This document shows positions 13,101 to 23,992 of a stretch of DNA of 64,000 nucleotides, in pieces. Below the pieces are notes generated by a model. The model worked only from the letters and a program-made list of their open reading frames with translations, was not told the origin of the DNA and did not search any database. Source of the stretch: Daucus carota subsp. sativus (Eukaryota; Streptophyta; Magnoliopsida; Apiales; Apiaceae); assembly GCF_001625215.2 (NCBI RefSeq), contig NC_030384.2:30492527-30556526 (forward strand). Reading direction: 5' to 3'. The stretch's first letter is position 1; each line of letters opens with the position of its first letter. The position numbers and the translations under genes were made by a program.

Positions 13101-16100
13101 CAGAATTTAGTTTTAGCGGTGGTTGTTCACTGATGTACATATATATACAAAACAAATAATCAGAAAATATCAGATGTAAATACAGATTTATACCGAGGGA
13201 CATAATGTACATTTTCCTGAATATTTTCCTAAAATAAAGCTGTCCAACTAAATACCATGGGAAAATTATCACTAGGCATCAACACAGTGATTTTGAAACC
13301 AATAATGCAATGACTAACATAACTTCATATATTATGAGTGGCAGAAAGAAAAATATGGTTGATAAAATTAAAATTTTAAAGATTGATATACCTGTAATGA
13401 CGGTAGTGGAAAAGTGGTCGAGGACGCGGGCGGTAGGTGCTCACTAGAGTATCTTCCCTGAAAATAAATAAAAAAGTAAAATGATTCTAATTAGGAAAAA
13501 AAGAACAAGATAATTCTCTGACAACTAAAACAACATTTAGACAAGTTATAATACTTAAACACAGTCAGCGAGGGACTAAATGTGCCGTAACGTCGAGTGA
13601 GATCCCGGGTGCGGGAGATGGGGGGGGGGGGAGCTTTCCATGTATTTAACATAACAAAGAAACAGATTTTCATTAAAAAAAAATATCAATTTGATAGTTA
13701 CGAAAGGGCAGTGTTTATTTGGGGGAAGAGAAAGACTGAGGAAATGAGAAGCACTTCTAAACCTGTTCTTTTTAATGCTTTAGTGCTTTCCTCTTGTCAA
13801 GGAAAGCTATCTATAAGAAATCTCGATAGACAACTTTCTTTAGAAAGCCTCACTGCGTAATGCATATATTTCATCCTTAAACCTACCCAAAGACCAGCAA
13901 AAAGTGAATTACATCAGCCATAATCCCATACCATTTAAAGACTTAAAGTAGGGAAGCAAAAATAGGTCATCTACCTAAAATAGGACAAGTACATTTGTCA
14001 AATGGTACAAATTATGAACCTAATTGCAACTGTCTAACACACAGTAACCCAACCAGACCTACTTGGCTCAAGAAATCATATAAATACTAGGATCTTATAA
14101 GCTGTTTGATCATTTAATCGATTAAAATAAAACAATAGCTTGAGGAATTTTCTTTCATAAAGAAAAGGAATTGGCTGATTCAGCTTCCAGTTTGGTAATC
14201 CCACAACTAAGAAGTTCAAAGGCTAAATACTAGTAATAAGAGGAAGTTAACCTACATCACTTCGGAAAATTCACACTCAGCAATGACAATAATCTATTAA
14301 TCTTCTGAAATTACAAGATCGAATCCCTATTTTTAATAGAACTAACAATCTTTTCAAATTAAAATCAAACTCTACAAAAATAAATGCTCCTGATTCTTGT
14401 CGTAAAGATCTACTACGATAATAAAATCTACTACAACAATAAAATAAATAAACTTAATTTTAAAATTTCTAAATATTGGGCTTACAAAGCCTATAAAAAT
14501 TATTGACCAATGTTTCGTTGGCCTTATCCATACCATGCATTAAATTTCCTATATATTGAGTCCATTGGTTAAACCACAACAATGCATAAAAATATGCTTG
14601 GTGCATTACTTGATGAGTAGTGTATTGTGCATCACAAATTAAAAGCCATGAACATCCTGGAATAATGTGACTAACTTTGACATGTAAGACATCAGACATA
14701 ACATTATCATCAAACTTCCTGCTGCAAAATATCACCAAACTTTGTTTCTGAACTCTCAAACTTTGCGTTATATTTATACATGATATACTATAAGGTTCAA
14801 GATGAGGCTCCAATTGTAAGATATGCAATTTTATAGAACCATGTGAAGTTTGTATCCTATCAGAAACCACTTTTCAATCGAAAGGCATGAACTTTCTAAA
14901 ATAAGGTTATAAACTTATTACCTGAACTATGGCACAAACATCATTCTCTAAATCACAACTTTGTATCATTTACCAAAAATATATCACAAGGTTCATGACA
15001 AGGCTCACCTTGTGATATTCATATTATGTCACTTTTGAAAAATATTTTGTATGCTGTATATCCAATCAAGAAATACACTCACAACTATATAGAAACCTTT
15101 AGACATACTCTTAGCATGATCTTCAATATGTTCATCTACATTTTAATCTGAGGCAGAGTTTTCTTAAGTCGAGACAATGTGATACGGGGTGTCTGTTAAT
15201 TAATTGTGAGGCAGGAAATCACTTTATCAAAGATATGTGTATTACGCCAAGAAAAATATATTCTACTGAATCGATGTTTTGTTGCCCCCAATTAAACTTT
15301 ATATGATCGGTGATCTTTTTCTTATTTCTGCAGCATCTTAGTATTTCATTTTCAGCAGTTCCACCTGCATTCTCGACATTCTCAGAATTTTCTGTTTGTG
15401 TGGGTAGCTATTGAATGTAATGTAAATAAGGCAAGAGTTGCGTAGTGCCAGTAAGATGGCAAATTCTTGAGTCTTACAGCAGTTAGGTCTTGTTAAAATG
15501 CAAGTATACAATCTGGAGGGTTATGCAAGTTTTAATTGGTACAAGGGAAGTGCTTACACACTGGACAAACCTTTTATCTCCAACTTCTCTGCCAGATATC
15601 TTACTCCCCCTAAACGTTCAAATTGAATACATCTGGTCGGTGTTGGCCCTAACTATCATAATTTTCAAGAAAATGGCCCCAAATAATAGTGCCGGAGAAG
15701 ATGGCCGTGAGCTACCATTTTACAATCCAAAACGCTATATCATTTGGCGTTTATCCTCTTTCTTCTTAACACTACACGATCTAGCGTTTTGAAACCCTAA
15801 ACACTATTTCATGTAGCGTTTTGCTCCTAAAAAGCCAGATCGTTTAGCGTTGTATAGAGTTTTTCAGACCTAAACACAACACGATCTAGCGTTTCTCCCA
15901 AAAATCAAAACGCCAGATTATCCGGCGTTAGTAAATGGTATTTGGGGCCAATTTTTTCAACTCTGTTATTATGGACGTTACTTGTGGGTTTTGTGATATC
16001 TGGGGCCTTTTCTCGGTCTGTCATACATCCCCCTTAAATTATATAACTCCTCTTCTCTAGCATGAATTAATCCTACATCTTTTCCATTCACTTCTTATTA

Positions 16101-19100
16101 ATAAGAAACTTCAGAATTCTTAATATAAACCTCCAAGTTTACTTCGATCAAATTCCTGCTTAACCTCTATTAATTATATAATCACAAAATTATTTACTAG
16201 AAAACTTCAACATTAAGCATGTCCATTTTGGTAAATTGCTCGTTGAATGTTATTGGTTGTGAACACAAGATAAATATATAAAGTGGGATGAACAGGAAAT
16301 TAATATATTCAATAGTGAATGATAAGTCCTGACAAAATAAAAATAAAATAGTGAATGATAAGAGTGTAAATAATAGAGTGGTTGAGTATATAACAGTAGA
16401 TTAAGTAAGAAGAACATGCCATATCTGTGAAGAGGCTGTCTTAGAGCGTTTCGATGCTGTTATTGCTCTCATATGGGAAAGAGCAGAGGCAGTGTTCGTA
16501 GTTGTAAGCAGCGAAGTTTGGAGCAATTTATCAAAGTAAGGCATACCAACTGTCCCAAAAATTCTCCATGGTTGACCCTTCATTTTGGCTTCCATGTCTT
16601 CAACAAGAAGTGAAGCAGCCCCGGCTTCAAGAAAACTATGCTTACTTACACCTTGCATATTCAGGAGATGATCACTGCAAGACAAGATAGCAAACATGTT
16701 ATAACAAACAACTAAAACAAATGACAATGAATAAATCATGACACAAAATATAATCAGTCCAAGCAAAAAATTACAACTTGGCAAAAAAAAAAACACACAC
16801 ACACTAAAGATGTACATGGGACCATTTAGCTTTAGCTTTTAAGAACTTATTGCTTACAAGTTATAAGTAAGAAGCTACTTACAAGTGAAAAGTAACTTCT
16901 AATATATTAGTTTGGATAAATTTATTGATAATTTACAACTTATTAGGTATCAAATTAGTAATATGATAATAACATATTATAAATCATATTCTGAAGTGAT
17001 CATATACATTTTATAGAAGTCCAATTTTAAGAATCAAAATAAGTCGGTGAAAGAAGCTAAAGTTTTCAGCTTCTCATATCCCAACTTATAAGTCAGATAA
17101 ATAATATTGTTACACAAAAGGTACAAATTATAAGTTGATTCTGACTTATAAGTGAGAAGCTGGGCTTAAGAAGCCCAGCCAAACACACATAGTCTACCTA
17201 TCAAGAGAAAACAATGATGTTTGCTGATGTCCTTGCCAACGCCATTTGGAAATATCGGAGGCTATAAACTCATAATCTTCTTTTACTTTAACTGTCTCAG
17301 TAATTGATGAATTTAAACGAGAAGCAGCAGATGATTCTTTAAGCTCGGAAGATTCTTTGACATTTTCAGGGTTTATGTGAGAGCTGAAAGACTTGCTCAA
17401 GAGAGATGACAATGACGGAGGTAACTGTCTTAATGCTGTAGGTGTGCCAGTCATAGAAGCAGCTTGAAATGATCTTTTTGGTACTTGTGCTACTAGAGAA
17501 CGAACATACTTGAGAGATTTGACAAGTTCCCCTGATGCAAAACTTGACAAGGGCATCAGAGATATTTTTGAAGATGTTCCGGAAGGTCCACATTGGCTTA
17601 AAGATCTCGACCATGGTGAAAACTTACTGTTTGGGCTAATATCACACTCACAAATTATGTTTGCACAAAAACAGTCGATCAGTAGTAATGTCTCCTCACT
17701 TGGTTTATATCTGTAACAAAATAAATGAAACTTCAATTCCATGGAAGCATATTTGAACTCAGTGCTATACATTTCAAAGCATAGCTTTGTATATATCACC
17801 AGCCCTTATGAGCTAACCCTAAAATGTTATCCATACAAGTAAGAAAACAATGGAAACCTTAATACTGTGAAGAGTAAAATGGAAGGGGCACAATGGTACA
17901 ACTTTATATGTAAACTAGCACAATTCAGATATTTGGATCTTAAGTCAAAATTCAGCATAAGACATCGAGGCATTATAGAATTAAATGAAATTGAGATATT
18001 AAATATTCAATTTTGACTCCTTAAAGATTCAAAAGTCCAGGAAGTAAATGACTATGTCGAACTTGCTCATAGGTAACCAATTAAACAAGATGGATATTGA
18101 TTAACAAGCAGAGTAACCAACTTCATGAATCATGTGCATTATATTTTTGGCATAATTTTAAGCCACGGATATGCATTCTGAATAAACAAAGAAGACTTAC
18201 AGGAGTTGTGACCAGAACATACCGTAAAAGATAACGTTTTAGAAGCGCCACACACCTTGTTACTACAGCTGGGCTGATGCAACCGGAAGTAGTATAAGTG
18301 CCCAAAGTAGTAAACAGAAAGTAATTTACATAAGAGCTATATAGTACAAGACAAAGACAGATAGGAAATAACAATAATATTGTAGAAATTGCTCCCATGT
18401 TTGTCTATATCATATTCCATCACTTATAGTAAGCTTATATTATCCAGGAAAAATACATCAAACAAGAGAATATTTGTCCGAAACTTTAGCTCAAATATTT
18501 GAACAGTACATTTACGCAGTCCACTATAGATGAAGCAAAAACTGGTATCACTTAGAAATCTGGGCATGACAGGGACTATTTCCTCCCACCCGGTTTTCTA
18601 GTCCCCATTTCCTTGTTTCTTTGTCCAAAAAGGTTGTCCACATTATGTTAATATTGTAAATTGCACATTAATTTTGTTAATTTTCTTAAAAACCAATACA
18701 AATTTTTGGTAACATATAGCTTATTTATTATAATTAAGTAAAAGGTGGATTTTGATAGGGACAGAAGGAAGGGGCAGAGGGAGTACAACATTAGTCTAAA
18801 AACCTCAATTTAACTAACTAATTTTGCACTTAAATGTACAATAAATTCAGCATTTCCATCGATCTTAATTATAAATGGTTAGAAATAATAACAGATTTAA
18901 GCCCAGAAAAGGAGTTCAAAACTTTAAAAACTATTTCCAGCCACAGAAGAAATTCATGACCAAACCAAAACAAAATATGGCATACGACGCAGTAAAACAT
19001 GAAACTATATTAGGTTCAATCTAGAAAGAAAGTAACATCACAAGATACCTCCTCTCCCTCTCAGCAAGTGTATGTTCAATGATCAGACTGTAAGCCAAGT

Positions 19101-21003
19101 CAGTTGTTGTATGTGCTGCCAGATAATCCTGGCATTGAGAATTTATCTTAAACATATAATCCAAGCATTGAATATCTGGATGGTAGTGAGCAGCACATGG
19201 AAATGAAATATACAATTGTGGGAATTCATGTCAAACAAAATAACCCATGATTTTAATATGTCTGCAATTCACGAAAACAATCAACTGATGCCACACACAG
19301 CACAACGATTTAAAAAGTAGAAAATTATCCAGACACTGAAAAATATCTGAAAACGCAATGTATGAAGTTAGTTTATATATGTGCTACTGTACTCGTTTAA
19401 GAACCAATTCATAATTTTCTGTTCTACTTAATGTATCAATGAATTGAAATGAAAGAAACAACCTTCTATCTACCACTGACAAGATAATATATTTCAGTTT
19501 TTTCTTATCAAAAGATTATATACTTCAGTTTCTCCATACAAAAGTTTTAAACAATTTTAGTTGATAAATATAAGTCTAAGTCAGGGATCATATTTCCAAT
19601 CACTAGGACAAGAAAAATACTTTGGCCCTGTTTGACAATGAGCGGTTATTAAATCAGCTGATTGAATTAATAGTTTTGACTAGGACTAGCTGAAAGTAGC
19701 TGCTTTGACTAGAGGATTGAATTGCCTGGTTTGGATGATGAAAGAGTAAACAATTGTTTAATTAGCTTTTTGTACTTAGACTAGATACGTGAGATCCTCT
19801 AATGAAAAACTCCTACAAGTAGCTTTTTCAAAACCAGCTTTTTGAGTCTAAAAGCCTATTTCAAACAGCTAAATTCATATGTTCAAACCTCTTATATGGC
19901 CCAAACCTCTAATTTTATCCCAAACCTCTAACTTCCAAACACATACTTTATTTGTGTCTTCAACAATCTCATTGATTGGTAGATGCTACAAATCCATCAA
20001 TTGCCTTTCATCATCTAATATAAAAACTATAGATCTCATAATATAAGTATGTAAAAGGAAATCAAGCTTCGCAGTTTCTCAGCCGTAATTAAAGTTTCAC
20101 CTTAAAATTTGTATATTACACAATTATTTAAGTAGTTGATCATCTTATAATAACAATCTCAACAAATACTTCCATTTATAGTGTTATTTAAGTAGTTAGT
20201 CATCTTATGCGCTGTTGTTTGGTTGTATTTTCTATTTTCTATTTACCTTTGTCTAGAAACAATATTATCATGTCTTCTGTTTTTCCAAACTATTTTCTAG
20301 TTCTATATTTTCTCACTCAGTTTATAAAAGGATCAACCACCACATCTGTTTTCCGAAAATTGTTTTTATGTTCTTAAAAACAGATACCAGTTTTTTGTTT
20401 TTTAAAACACAATAATTTTATTTTTTTTTAAATGAGAACTCGGTGAAAACGCATGCTGCGCATTGAACACCAGAAACGCATGCATGCGTTTCAAAAAAAA
20501 AAAAATAGTAAAAACGCATGACACGATTGAGATTCTAAAAAACTCATGTTAAATTAGAGTTTTTGAGTGATAGAGAGGGCCATTTTCACGGAATGTAATG
20601 TTTTCGGCCATTTAATGGCTTAATTTTCCCTTGCTCGATTTGAGCATAATTCAACCAAGAATAACTCATCAAGCAATAAGTAACGTGCACAAATTTCAAC
20701 CCTAAGTGATATACTTAACACAACTGATCAGCTACATAATTTTTTCATAGAAGGGAAAGCAATATACTAAAATGAACAAAATGAACAAGCAATACGAAAA
20801 CTAAGCACCAGAATGGAGTGAATTCTAACCCTAAGTATCCGCAACGTTTCGCTGGAGTGCGAAAGCGAGAGAGAAGCCGCGACGGCACGGCGGAGAGGCT
20901 CCGGCGGCTTCTTCGCCGGCGATGGTCGCCGCTTCGAGATGCTTCCGAGGTGGTGTAATCTGGAGCTGCCGGAGCTCCGAGCAGGACTGGAACTCGCCGA
21001 CAT
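4108..21003 (-). CDS. Conserved plant protein of unknown function, 1161 aa, 17 exons
   Basis: Exons in transcript order: 21003-20830, 19128-19049, 18273-18223, 17710-17198, 16674-16420, 13457-13392, 13129-12950, 11911-11860, 11737-11459, 10579-10469, 8409-8221, 7776-7501, 6698-6078, 5498-5059, 4977-4917, 4820-4752, 4176-4108. All phases join, giving 3486 nt with one stop. I recognise it as the orthologue of a plant protein annotated only as hypothetical or ARM-repeat-like (Arabidopsis At3g12590, from memory). Telling segments are KKPPEPLRRAV near the N-terminus, TRCVALLKRYLLRYKPSEE, EAKMKGQPW, MAALLLRGQAVVPMQLVARV, GSKGRGNIPGATSDIRA and a C-terminus NNEKLLENPYLQM. It has many leucine-rich helical stretches and no obvious signal peptide. 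The ATG at 21003 matches the expected MSAS..SP start; upstream in-frame codons lack ATG. No biochemical role can be assigned. Two introns have GC donors (see findings). Confidence 0.9.
6840..7090. repeat. Degenerate intronic MITE, copy A
   Basis: Within the intron between exons 7776-7501 and 6698-6078. It shares blocks with 12170-12450 of the same gene: GAAGGAATGCT, ATCCTACTCAT, and a shared right end CATTCCATTAT followed by a G/A-rich AAAG(T/G)GAGCA. Two copies of one dispersed element in one gene is the simplest reading. Ends and target duplication are not clear. Confidence 0.4.
8685..9552. mobile_element. Non-autonomous hAT-type element, 868 bp, GATCGGAT-rich
   Basis: The element begins TAGGCCTGTAAATGGAT and ends with the complement, giving a 22-bp terminal inverted repeat with one mismatch. 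It is flanked by an exact 8-bp duplication TGTGAAAT at 8677-8684 and 9553-9560. An 8-bp target duplication with TAGG-type ends is the mark of the hAT superfamily. About 180 bp at each side is packed with GGATCGGATATCCGATCC-like palindromic hexamer repeats; the middle (8870-9380) is AT-rich with no transposase frame. It sits in an intron of the 17-exon gene (between 10469 and 8409), same or opposite orientation not being definable. Confidence 0.88.
12170..12450. repeat. Degenerate intronic MITE, copy B
   Basis: Related to 6840-7090 (shared blocks given there), lying in the intron between exons 12950 and 11911 of the 17-exon gene. It ends near CATTCCATTATACTCAGCC followed by AAAGGGAGCA. No target duplication could be defined with confidence. 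Confidence 0.4.
14469..14870 (-). pseudogene. Ty3/gypsy pol (protease-region) fragment in an intron
   Basis: A 133-codon open stretch reads, on the minus strand, PYSISCINITQSLRVQKQ, then KFDDNVMSDVLHVKVSHIIP and GCSWLL. This matches the order and spacing seen in plant Ty3/gypsy polyproteins, where PYSIGWI..., a valine-rich strand and a DVV.M....HILLGRPW block close the retropepsin domain. Key residues are altered (GRPW is GCSW) and no long terminal repeat or reverse transcriptase follows, so it is a decayed fragment. It lies within the intron between exons 16420 and 13457. Confidence 0.6.
15640..16010. repeat. Repeat cluster of AACGCTA / TAGCGTT half-sites
   Basis: Within about 200 bp there are six or more copies of AACGCTA- or AACGCCAGAT-type heptamers in both orientations, for example near 15731, 15776, 15812, 15838, 15890 and 15909, some arranged as hairpins (AACGCCAGAT....CCGGCGTT). 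The block is bracketed by TGGCC(C)-type inverted sequences (about 15645-15690 and 15930-15990), suggesting a non-autonomous TIR element. It lies in the GC-donor intron of the 17-exon gene. No coding frame. Confidence 0.5.
16814..17187. mobile_element. Intronic MITE with TTATAAGT repeats
   Basis: The left end (GGGACCATTTAGCTTTAGC) and the complement of the right end (TGTGTTTGGCTGGGCTTC) are similar, and both sides carry ACTTATAAGT-type palindromes. This resembles the common plant MITE with GGGACNGTTTGGC ends. It is 374 bp, between exons 17198 and 16674, with no coding content. Target duplication is not evident. Confidence 0.5.
18579..18783. mobile_element. Degenerate Stowaway-like MITE
   Basis: Ends resemble CTCCCTCNGTCCC (left TTCCTCCCACCC, right GGGGCAGAGGGAG) and are flanked by TA at 18577-18578 and 18784-18785, the Tc1/mariner-type target. 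The interior is AT-rich. It lies in the intron between exons 19049 and 18273 of the 17-exon gene. Confidence 0.6.
19620..19950. repeat. Probable MITE in intron 1 of the 17-exon gene
   Basis: Starts near GGCCCTGTTTGACAATGAG and contains inverted AGCTTTTT/AAAAGCTNNTT-type segments and repeated CCCAAACCTCTAA at its right side. GGCCCTGTTTG starts are typical of plant hAT- or PIF-type MITEs. Precise ends are not resolved. Confidence 0.35.
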
Positions 21004-21471
21004 AGAAATACGTATACGCAATGTGCGTATAGAGTGATTGTGTATATAGAGGTTATATATGAGTTTTAATCGGCGACAACTGTGAAAGTTAACAACTCTT
21101 GCATTTGAACGAAGATTATTGTAAAATTTGTCGAGTTCAATTTATTTATCAGAAATCATGAGGATTCCAGAATTTAAATCAAATCGAGAGTAGTAATAAC
21201 CTACAACGAGTTCGCGTTTTCTTGACGAAGGAAGTGTTGTGCACTTGTGCTTTACAACTGGCAAATGGCGAAATGAGCACACGAAATACTCCGGTCTAGA
21301 CCGTCCTTTCTTTTTTTGACAAATATGACTTATAGCTCTATATCTGTTCTTCCGTATTAAGTAGTATTACGTATTTTCGTATTCCATATTCTTTTTGAGA
21401 AAAGAAATAATTCAGTAATTTATATAAGAATTTTGGAAGAAGTTTTTTTTTTTGCTAAATATTTTTGGAAG

Positions 21472-21663
21472 AAGTTAAGTCCCGACTTTGATCTGGTCAT
21501 CTAATAATGATGAATTATAACAGGTATTGTATGTGATTCGATATGAATAAATGTAAATCTGCAGAGACCTCCCTTTCTGTTTAGCAGATGGCTGGAGTAG
21601 ATCATAAGATCTTCTCCTAATCAGTACTTTCGATCCTTCAGATGTTATTGAAATCTCTATATG
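21472..21663 (+). pseudogene. Relic of an isomerase-copy 3' end
   Basis: The segment starting AAGTCCCGACTTTGATCTGG matches the last codons (K-S-R-L-stop) and 3' flank of the isomerase copies further right. The following 150 bp, including CAGATG(T)TATTGA(A/C)ATCT, matches 26010-26230, the 3' flank of the decayed copy. No coding region precedes it, so only the tail of an old copy remains. Confidence 0.65.
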
Positions 21664-22317
21664 TTTTGGTCAAGTCATTTATATGTTTGACTGCTTCTGT
21701 TAACAATTTCTTTCTAGTTATCAAAAATGATCAACCACATCAGAAGTTAGTCGCAACTAAAGATCATTTTCAAGCTGTCTTTTAAATTTGAATATCTTTA
21801 AAACTAATTTTTACATTGATTTTTTTTTTAATATAGTTGGGGCTGAATCTATACTAGCACAATTTTAATCCATACTCCTGGCCTATCCGACCAGACTCCA
21901 TAATGTTCTCTCCTCATTTTAGTCTCGAAGAACGAAGATAATGGTATTTTTTGACATTTACTTGTCAGGTCTTCTTTTGGTCTAAGACCGGGTACTTGCA
22001 GTTTTGGTTAGAGTCATAACCAGAAGAGGCTAGGCTGTTGGTATGCTTTCTTGTTTTATATTTACTTGTTTTCAGTTCTTGTCATTCATGAGATTCTAAG
22101 CAATTCCTCTGGATCTTATTAACCTTCATTCTGAGCATTAGATGAATATATATCTTATGAGAAATACCGAAATATCCAGATATATAAACAGAATGCATGA
22201 TAAAAATGCATACATTAAGCAGAGGTGAAAACATATTTCCAAATTGTCATCCTAAAACCTAACACTCTAAATAATTGCAGCTGTAAAATCATTATATCAC
22301 AACAAAGATTCTCATTC

Positions 22318-22330
22318 TGCAGTATATATA
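22318..22330 (+). promoter_or_regulatory. Shared core-promoter element of the isomerase copies (copy 1)
   Basis: TGCAGTATATATA lies 60 bp before the ATG. Equivalent TGCAGTAT(A/T)T elements occur before the other copies: 23929 (64 bp before), 27706 (about 64 bp, TATTTA variant), 30253 and 32719 (both 86 bp before). Because the TATA-like core and CTGCAG-like preceding bases are kept while the surroundings diverge, it is the likely TATA box of the family. Confidence 0.5.
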
Positions 22331-22377
22331 CTAATCCCAGCAATTTCAATGTATACCCTCAATTTCATAATCAAGAA

Positions 22378-23127
22378 ATGTGCACCCTAGAGAAGCGCGG
22401 AAGCCTTTACATTCTAACACTTACAGGCAATGATGATCACCGTCTCAACCCTTCTCTGGTAGACTCTATCTCCGCGGCCCTTCATTGCATTCGTTGTGAA
22501 GTCTTAGCCACACCCTCTATTTCTGCTGCCCTCATCACTACAGGAGAAGGCAAGTATTTCTCAAATGGCGGCGACATAGCATGGGCTCAGTCCAACAAAC
22601 AGAGATTTTTCACCATGATGTCGAAAGTAAGACATCTTCTTACTGACCTCATGTCTCTCCCTATGCCAACAATTGCTGCTGTCAATGGCCACGCCTCTGG
22701 TGGTGGCTACATTCTTGCCCTATGCCATGATTACGTCTTCATGAGGAAGGACCGTGGTTATCTATACATGGGTGAATTGGATACGGGGACAGTAATTTCT
22801 CCAACTTACTTTGCAGCTACACTTAAGGCCAAAATTTCAAGCCCAGCAGTTCGACGTGACATACTTTTGAAGGCAGAGAAGATAACGGCGCAAGCTGCAG
22901 TGACGAAGGGGATTATTGATGCGGCTTATGATAATATGGAGGAGACGATGACAGCAGCGGTGGAGCTGGGGGAAGAGTTGGTGAGGAACAACTGGAATGG
23001 GGAAGTGTATGCAGAAAACAGGAAATATCTTTATAGTGATGTGTTGCATGAGCTAACAATTGCTGAAACTGATAAAATCTTACAGGATTCTCGTGTACTG
23101 ATCAAGGAAGCCGTGTCACGACTTTGA
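22378..23127 (+). CDS. Peroxisomal enoyl-CoA delta-isomerase-like protein, copy 1
   Basis: Single-exon gene, 249 aa, of the crotonase superfamily, closest by eye to plant peroxisomal delta3,delta2-enoyl-CoA isomerases (ECI), which move the double bond of 3-enoyl-CoA to the trans-2 position so that unsaturated fatty acids can finish beta-oxidation. The start MCTLEKRG is the family's usual N-terminus. Visible marks: oxyanion-hole region GEGKYFSNG (56-64), second CoA/oxyanion loop NGHASGGGYILALCHDYVF (103-121), then MGELDTG (131-137) with Glu133 aligned to the first active-site Glu of crotonases. The C-terminus SRL is a standard PTS1 peroxisome signal. Intronless structure agrees with the Arabidopsis family as I remember it. 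Substrate is not known; family membership is secure, exact activity is inference. Confidence 0.88.
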   Translation: MCTLEKRGSLYILTLTGNDDHRLNPSLVDSISAALHCIRCEVLATPSISAALITTGEGKYFSNGGDIAWAQSNKQRFFTMMSKVRHLLTDLMSLPMPTIAAVNGHASGGGYILALCHDYVFMRKDRGYLYMGELDTGTVISPTYFAATLKAKISSPAVRRDILLKAEKITAQAAVTKGIIDAAYDNMEETMTAAVELGEELVRNNWNGEVYAENRKYLYSDVLHELTIAETDKILQDSRVLIKEAVSRL

Positions 23128-23992
23128 TCCGGATATATATGAAGAACATGGTATCTGTGTTTTTTATGAGATGGCCCCTGATAAGAATCACGGATGTACA
23201 TGGATCTTGATCTTACTCTTCGTTTTTTTCTTAAATAATTTTAATGCTTGAATACTTTGCATAGTTCTGTGATTTCAATTGCATTTGGTAGTGTTAATTA
23301 TATTTAGGGAGAACAAATAAAGGAACAAGAAGAGAAATGGATGTAGTTATGTTATTTTTCAATTTTTTTAAAGTCGGAATATATCTTACTAATTTTTCTG
23401 GACAGACTTTGATCACTTAAAACTTACTGCTTCAGTAATTTGAGCCGTGTTAATGTTTCTGTAATCGATCATGCAAAGAGGTTATGATTCCTGCAAATGA
23501 TTTTCATTTGAATTAGATGTAACTGGCCAAAGGTTAGTTTTTCTAAAAGATGGAACCAATCAAATCAGATAATGGCCACCCTTCACTTTTGTTTGCAATC
23601 TGCAATTTTTACTTTTAGTCAGGTTCTTGTAGCTTGTATTTCTTATCTGTTAGATATTTAATATTTAAGGGTTCAGAAACTGAAAACTCAACCTCTCATC
23701 TATCCACCTCTTCAACCACTGAGAACTGACAATCAAAATTAATTTGACCTGACAACTGAGACAATTTTTTTATGGATGGATGGCCACAATAGACCCATAG
23801 TAGATTAGCAAATTTAATATCACTCTTAATGTTTTGCAAAATTTAAACTGCAAAAATATTGATTAGTGGACGCGCAAGCTGCTGGAAGTTGTACCGTAAC
23901 ATCAAGCTGGCTGGCTGCAGCAAACTGTTGCAGTATATAGTCGTAAGATGCATGTTAATTGATATGACTGAAAATTCAAGAGGTAGTAAGAA
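23128..23992. other. Array spacer between copy 1 and the pseudogene
   Basis: Holds the 3' flank of copy 1 and the 5' flank of the next copy. From about 23330 to 23992 it is a diverged duplicate of 27100-27769 (for example CTTACTGCTTCAGTAATT at both places, and GTACCGTAACATCAAGCTGG just before the TATA-like element), showing that the whole flank was duplicated with the gene. Confidence 0.7.

Larger units (their letters stand above)
21004..22377. other. Intergenic: 5' region of the minus-strand gene, then start of the isomerase array
   Basis: The promoter of the 17-exon gene should be in roughly 21004-21300, read leftwards; a TATATA-like stretch occurs at about 21040-21055. An isomerase-gene relic lies at 21472-21663 (separate entry). 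The rest up to the first isomerase ATG holds no supported gene; in-frame codons upstream of 22378 have no ATG. Confidence 0.5.

Noticed and set aside
22225-22377. In-frame N-terminal extension of isomerase copy 1
   Set aside because: It begins with GTG, contains the TATA-like element and has no counterpart in the other copies, all of which start MCTL. The ATG at 22378 was chosen.
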